Of a DNA stretch of 64,000 nucleotides, positions 62,635 through 64,000 are shown one piece after another (within the stretch, counting starts at the first letter, position 1; each line of letters begins with the position of its first letter). A program made the translations under genes and the position numbers. This DNA is from Streptomyces sp. NA04227 (GTDB lineage: Bacteria > Actinomycetota > Actinomycetes > Streptomycetales > Streptomycetaceae): assembly GCF_013364195.1 (NCBI RefSeq), contig NZ_CP054918.1, positions 5,383,001-5,447,000 of the forward strand, read 5' to 3'. The notes under the pieces are model-generated. The model saw only the letters and a program-made list of their open reading frames with translations. It made no database searches and was not told the DNA's origin.

Positions 62635-63657
62635 TCAGCCCACGGCCATCCGGGCAGGCTCGTCCTCGGGCTCGGCTGCAGCCGCATCCGTACGAACGTC
62701 AGCAGTCGCATCCGTACGAACGTCGGCAGCCGCACCCGTACGAACGTCAGCAGCCGCACCCGTACGAACCACGGTTACCGCCGCCCCCGCCCGAACCTCG
62801 GCGGCAGCCCCCGCCCCGGCCCCCGTCCGAACCTTCGCCACAGCCCCCGGCCCCGCATGCATCGGCGCCAGCTCCCCGTTGATCACCAACCGTGCGTCCT
62901 GGGCGAGTTGGCGCCGGTCGGTGCCGCGTATTGGCGGGTGGGCGGTGACCCGTACCGTCATGTCCGCCGCGCCCGCCACCCTGCTCAGCGAGGCGGTGAA
63001 GTTCTCCACGCCGAGGAAGCCGGCCCAGCGGGTGCGGCGCGGGCCCTGGAAGTAGTCGATGGTCACCGGGCGCACGGGGGCCCCGGCGTCGACGGCGGCC
63101 TGGAAGCTGGCGCGGTAGAAGCCGCCGCCCGCGACCGAGCACCAGGTGGTGGCCTGCGGGAAGACGAGGACGGAGCGGCCGGAGGCGAGCAGCCGGGTCA
63201 TGTCCTCGATCATCAGCGGGAGTTCGCGTACCTTCTCGCGGTGCACGAACCGGGTGCCGAGGCGCCGGGCCAGGCCGCCGATCACCGGCCACCCGCCGAC
63301 CTGCTGTTTGGCCAGGATGGTCATCGGCTCGACGGCCAGCATCGTGATGACGTCGATCCAGGAGATGTGGTTGGCGACGATCAGCGTGCCGGTGCCGCCC
63401 GACTCCTCCTTGGGCACGCTGAGCGGACCGGTGTCGCCGACGATCCGCAGACCGACGCCGTCGAGCACCGCCCGCGCCTTGGCGCGCACCACTTCGGGCT
63501 CCGAGAGCCGCTTGCCCGCCGCCACCGCGCCCGCGACCGTGTACGCGAGGGCGGCATAGCGGCGGCCCCGCACGGCGGGGGAGACGGACGCCGTGGAGCG
63601 GCCCGCACAGCTCGGGTCGCAGACCGGCTCCAGGGGCCAGGGGTTGAGCGGATTCAC
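62635..63657 (-). CDS. 1-acyl-sn-glycerol-3-phosphate acyltransferase family protein (PlsC/OlsA-like)
   Basis: This is a 340-residue acyltransferase. The catalytic NHISWID (Asn-His-x4-Asp) and the later VFPQATTWCSVAGG (PEGT-type box, here PQATT) fit the PlsC fold. The start GTG 63657 overlaps the end of the upstream N-acyltransferase gene, so the two are coupled, as in OlsB-OlsA pairs that make ornithine lipids. The C-terminal 65 residues are a low-complexity tail of repeated ADVRTGA/ADVRTDA units, encoded by 24-bp tandem repeats and unlike any PlsC protein I know. Confidence 0.85.
   Translation of the reverse strand: MNPLNPWPLEPVCDPSCAGRSTASVSPAVRGRRYAALAYTVAGAVAAGKRLSEPEVVRAKARAVLDGVGLRIVGDTGPLSVPKEESGGTGTLIVANHISWIDVITMLAVEPMTILAKQQVGGWPVIGGLARRLGTRFVHREKVRELPLMIEDMTRLLASGRSVLVFPQATTWCSVAGGGFYRASFQAAVDAGAPVRPVTIDYFQGPRRTRWAGFLGVENFTASLSRVAGAADMTVRVTAHPPIRGTDRRQLAQDARLVINGELAPMHAGPGAVAKVRTGAGAGAAAEVRAGAAVTVVRTGAAADVRTGAAADVRTDATADVRTDAAAAEPEDEPARMAVG
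62684..62772. repeat. 24-bp tandem repeat encoding the acyltransferase tail
   Basis: Units beginning GCATCCGTACGAACGTC or GCACCCGTACGAACGTC start at 62684, 62708, 62732 and 62756, and more degenerate copies continue to about 62840. The period of eight codons keeps the frame, so the repeat lengthens the protein tail. Confidence 0.8.
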
Positions 63658-64000
63658 TGCACTTCCCCGAGGAAGTAGCGCCGGTAGCGGTCGTTGAGGC
63701 GGTCCATGTCGAGCAGGACGAAGAAGTCGGCGACCCCGAACTCCGGGTCGTGCGCGGGCGCACCGCACATCCACGCGCCGATCCGCAGGTAGGCACGGAG
63801 CAGCGGGGGCAGTTCGGCGTACGAGGGACGCTCCACCGCGGCCTGGGCCGAGGGCACCCACGGGCGGCGCGGGTGGACCCGCAGCTCGGTGGGGGAGGCG
63901 TGCTTGGAGTTGCCGAGCAGCCAGGCGTTGGAGGCGGCGACGCCGCCGTCCGACAGCGGCACCGAGGCGCAGCCCGCGAGATAGCGGTGGCCGGAGAGCA
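63654..64000 (-). CDS. OlsB-like N-acyltransferase (GNAT/hemolysin type), C-terminal part
   Basis: The frame is open beyond the window edge; about 115 C-terminal residues are seen. WLLGNSKHASPTEL, PPLLRAYLRIGAWMCGAPAH and DPEFGVADFFVLLDMDRLND match the end of ornithine N-acyltransferase (OlsB) and related hemolysin-like GNAT proteins. OlsB attaches a 3-hydroxy fatty acid to ornithine, and OlsA then esterifies the lyso-lipid. Overlap with the following acyltransferase gene supports a two-step ornithine-lipid pathway. The start lies outside. Confidence 0.82.
   Translation of the reverse strand, partial: LSGHRYLAGCASVPLSDGGVAASNAWLLGNSKHASPTELRVHPRRPWVPSAQAAVERPSYAELPPLLRAYLRIGAWMCGAPAHDPEFGVADFFVLLDMDRLNDRYRRYFLGEVQ

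Overview
The window is chromosomal DNA of a Streptomyces or very close relative. The sequence is very GC-rich, GTG starts are common, and Leu codon TTA is almost absent (one in-frame case found). The gene content is typical of high-GC actinomycetes: mycothiol S-conjugate amidase beside a DUF4307 protein, a GTP-type PEP carboxykinase, many receptor-type Ser/Thr kinases, a Tad/Flp pilus locus and a probable ornithine-lipid acyltransferase pair. No rRNA, tRNA, CRISPR array or insertion sequence was found by eye.

Layout. 0-6 kb: the N-terminal part of a ScoMcrA-like (probable HNH, type IV restriction) gene, small unknown genes, msrA, a cystathionine gamma-synthase/lyase gene with three evenly spaced DnaA-box-like sites upstream, and a sigma-like/membrane gene pair. 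6-13 kb: housekeeping and transport genes (MarR regulator, ilvA, DrrAB-type ABC exporter with an operator-like palindrome between its -35 and -10, greA, DUF4307, mca). 13-20 kb: an accessory block with a 1072-residue STAND/NB-ARC-TPR ATPase and, divergent from it, a tight three-gene cassette: RHH-RAMA protein, DUF262 (GmrSD-N-like) protein and HipA-like kinase. I know of no described system with this composition, and it is my best candidate for an undescribed defence or toxin-antitoxin-like system.

20-34 kb: a mosaic of intact accessory genes and gene remnants. An AraFGH-like sugar ABC transporter with a GntR/FCD regulator, RidA and a WYL regulator lies between a decayed kinase fragment and the complete kinase it matches. 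That kinase is fused to an extracellular amino-acid-binding-type sensor. Next come an acyl-CoA-dehydrogenase-like enzyme, remnants of a thioredoxin-domain gene and a frameshifted Uma2 gene, and complete Uma2 and thioredoxin-domain genes. 34-47 kb: mostly core genes (Mut7-C protein, hemolysin III, pckG, PPOX/F420 protein, alaA, AlkB, D-amino-acid dehydratase/aldolase-type enzyme, Nramp transporter, PL7 alginate lyase) plus a HigA antitoxin whose HigB partner is truncated. 47-61 kb: an FHA protein and a receptor Ser/Thr kinase lead into a Tad pilus locus (cpaB, a cpaE-tadE fusion, tadE, tadA, tadB, tadC, Flp-type pilin, TadG-like protein, lipoprotein, OmpA-domain protein). No prepilin peptidase is visible. 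61-64 kb: two lipoproteins, one with the TTA codon, and the acyltransferase pair, one of which carries a degenerate repeated tail.

Strong intrinsic hairpins separate several convergent gene pairs. All functional calls come from reading the sequence; no database search was possible.
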